A stretch of DNA of 43,514 nt from contig JAGTRT010000042.1 in assembly GCA_018261895.1 (NCBI GenBank), positions 1-43,514 of the forward strand, written 5' to 3'. Within the stretch, counting starts at the first letter, position 1. Every line of letters begins with the position of its first letter. Position numbers and translations under genes: made by a program. Origin of the DNA: Pseudomonadota bacterium. Lineage in GTDB: Bacteria > Pseudomonadota > Gammaproteobacteria > Burkholderiales > Rhodocyclaceae. The notes beneath the pieces are model-generated. The model was not told the origin of the DNA. It did not search any database and saw only the letters and a program-made list of their open reading frames with translations. This document shows positions 42,864 through 43,514 of this stretch, one piece after another.

Positions 42864-43514
42864 TTAGGCGGCCTTCTTAACCTCTTCTTCAGCAACCTTC
42901 TTCCACGGCGGGGTCAGGTTCTTGAAGGTCGGGTTGGACAGGGCGATGTCCATGTCACGGGCGAAGATCGCGAAACCGTCGTAACCGTGGTAAGGGCCGG
43001 AGTAATCCCAGGAGTGCATCTGGCGCAGCGGAATGCCCATCTTCTGGAAGATGTACTTTTCCTTGATGCCAGAGCCAACCATGTCAGGCTTGAGGCGCTT
43101 GACGAATTCTTCCAGTTCGAAGCCGGTGACGTCGTCGTAGAGCAGGGTGGCATCACCCATTTCCTTGATCGTACGGTCGTAGTCGTCGTTGTGGGCGAAT
43201 TCGTAGCCGGTGCCGATGACTTCCATGCCGAGATCTTCGTAGGCGCCGATCACGTGACGCGGACGGAGACCGCCGACGTAGAGCATGACCTTCTTGCCTT
43301 GGAGACGCGGCTTGTACTTGGCGATGATCTCGTCCATCATCGGCTGGTAGCGGGCGATGACTGCCTCGGTCTTTTCCTTGACGGTGTCGTCGAAGAAGGC
43401 AGCGATCTTGCGCAGGGATTCGATGATCTTCGTCGGGCCGAAGAAGTTGTATTCCAGGTAAGGAATGCCGTACTTCTCTTCCATGTGACGGGAGATGTAG
43501 TTCATCGAACGGTA
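42864..43514 (-). CDS. nifD: Nitrogenase molybdenum-iron protein alpha chain NifD, C-terminal part (cut by right edge)
   Basis: The last 216 residues of NifD; the frame stays open to the window end ([16 protein letters not shown]). It includes [30 protein letters not shown] and the FeMo-cofactor ligand His (442 in Azotobacter numbering) in [12 protein letters not shown], coded at 43014-43016. The Cys275 ligand lies outside the window. A 138-bp gap to nifK contains a small GGAC/GTCC hairpin. nifH is expected just beyond the edge. Confidence 0.98.
   Translation of the reverse strand, partial: YRSMNYISRHMEEKYGIPYLEYNFFGPTKIIESLRKIAAFFDDTVKEKTEAVIARYQPMMDEIIAKYKPRLQGKKVMLYVGGLRPRHVIGAYEDLGMEVIGTGYEFAHNDDYDRTIKEMGDATLLYDDVTGFELEEFVKRLKPDMVGSGIKEKYIFQKMGIPLRQMHSWDYSGPYHGYDGFAIFARDMDIALSNPTFKNLTPPWKKVAEEEVKKAA

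Noticed and set aside
1..43514. CRISPR arrays, insertion sequences, phage genes or toxin-antitoxin pairs
   Set aside because: I searched by eye for regularly spaced repeats, transposase or integrase motifs and small paired ORFs and saw none; the dispersed repeats are too far apart for CRISPR.

Overview
The window looks like a chromosome segment of a nitrogen-fixing betaproteobacterium, most likely of the Rhodocyclales (Dechloromonas/Azonexus-like). This rests on gene content and protein style only: GTP-type PEP carboxykinase, PilS/PilR followed by AmpD, a LutABC-type lactate operon, and nif genes in an Azotobacter-like order. No database search was possible. GC content is high over most of the window but visibly lower over roughly the first 4 kb.

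Left part (1-14 kb): the 3' end of a 5S rRNA gene and its terminator; tcdA with an Hpt/HD-GYP gene (minus strand); ispB with a clear sigma-70 promoter; tRNA-Pro(CGG); a small zinc-ribbon-like membrane protein; pilS-pilR-ampD as an overlapping plus-strand operon; a class I aminotransferase; pckG divergent from maeB (gluconeogenic C4/C3 node); and a PBP7-type D,D-endopeptidase.

Middle (14-30.7 kb): an IclR regulator divergent from a tightly overlapping lactate operon (lutA, lutB, a half-length aldehyde-dehydrogenase-like gene, a D-2-hydroxyacid dehydrogenase, lutC, an S4 RNA-binding protein). Then come an acyltransferase, a DUF47/PiT phosphate-uptake pair, an alpha/beta hydrolase, ccoG, a PAS/sigma-54 activator with a Cys/His cluster, a TolC-family protein fused to an NTF2-like domain, a PEBP-family protein, murJ and tRNA-Thr(CGT).

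Right part (30.8-43.5 kb): two nif blocks, both on the minus strand. One is nifV-cysE-(TPR-like ORF)-nifW-nifZ-nifM, preceded by a consensus -24/-12 sigma-54 promoter and a NifA-type TGT-N10-ACA site. The other is nifD (cut by the window edge)-nifK-nifT-ferredoxin-nifY/nafY-small ORF-LRV Fe-S protein-unknown ORF. Between them lie plus-strand tpm and an exported ankyrin-repeat gene.

The most unusual signal is a dispersed repeat of about 35 bp (core CACGGTCAACCGG, an A/T-rich spacer, then GGCCAAAATYGAAAT) seen seven times across the window. Five copies are intergenic. Two lie in frame inside conserved genes (ampD and lutB), apparently without changing protein length. Two near-identical copies bracket the ankyrin gene. 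The first four copies point one way and the last three the other.
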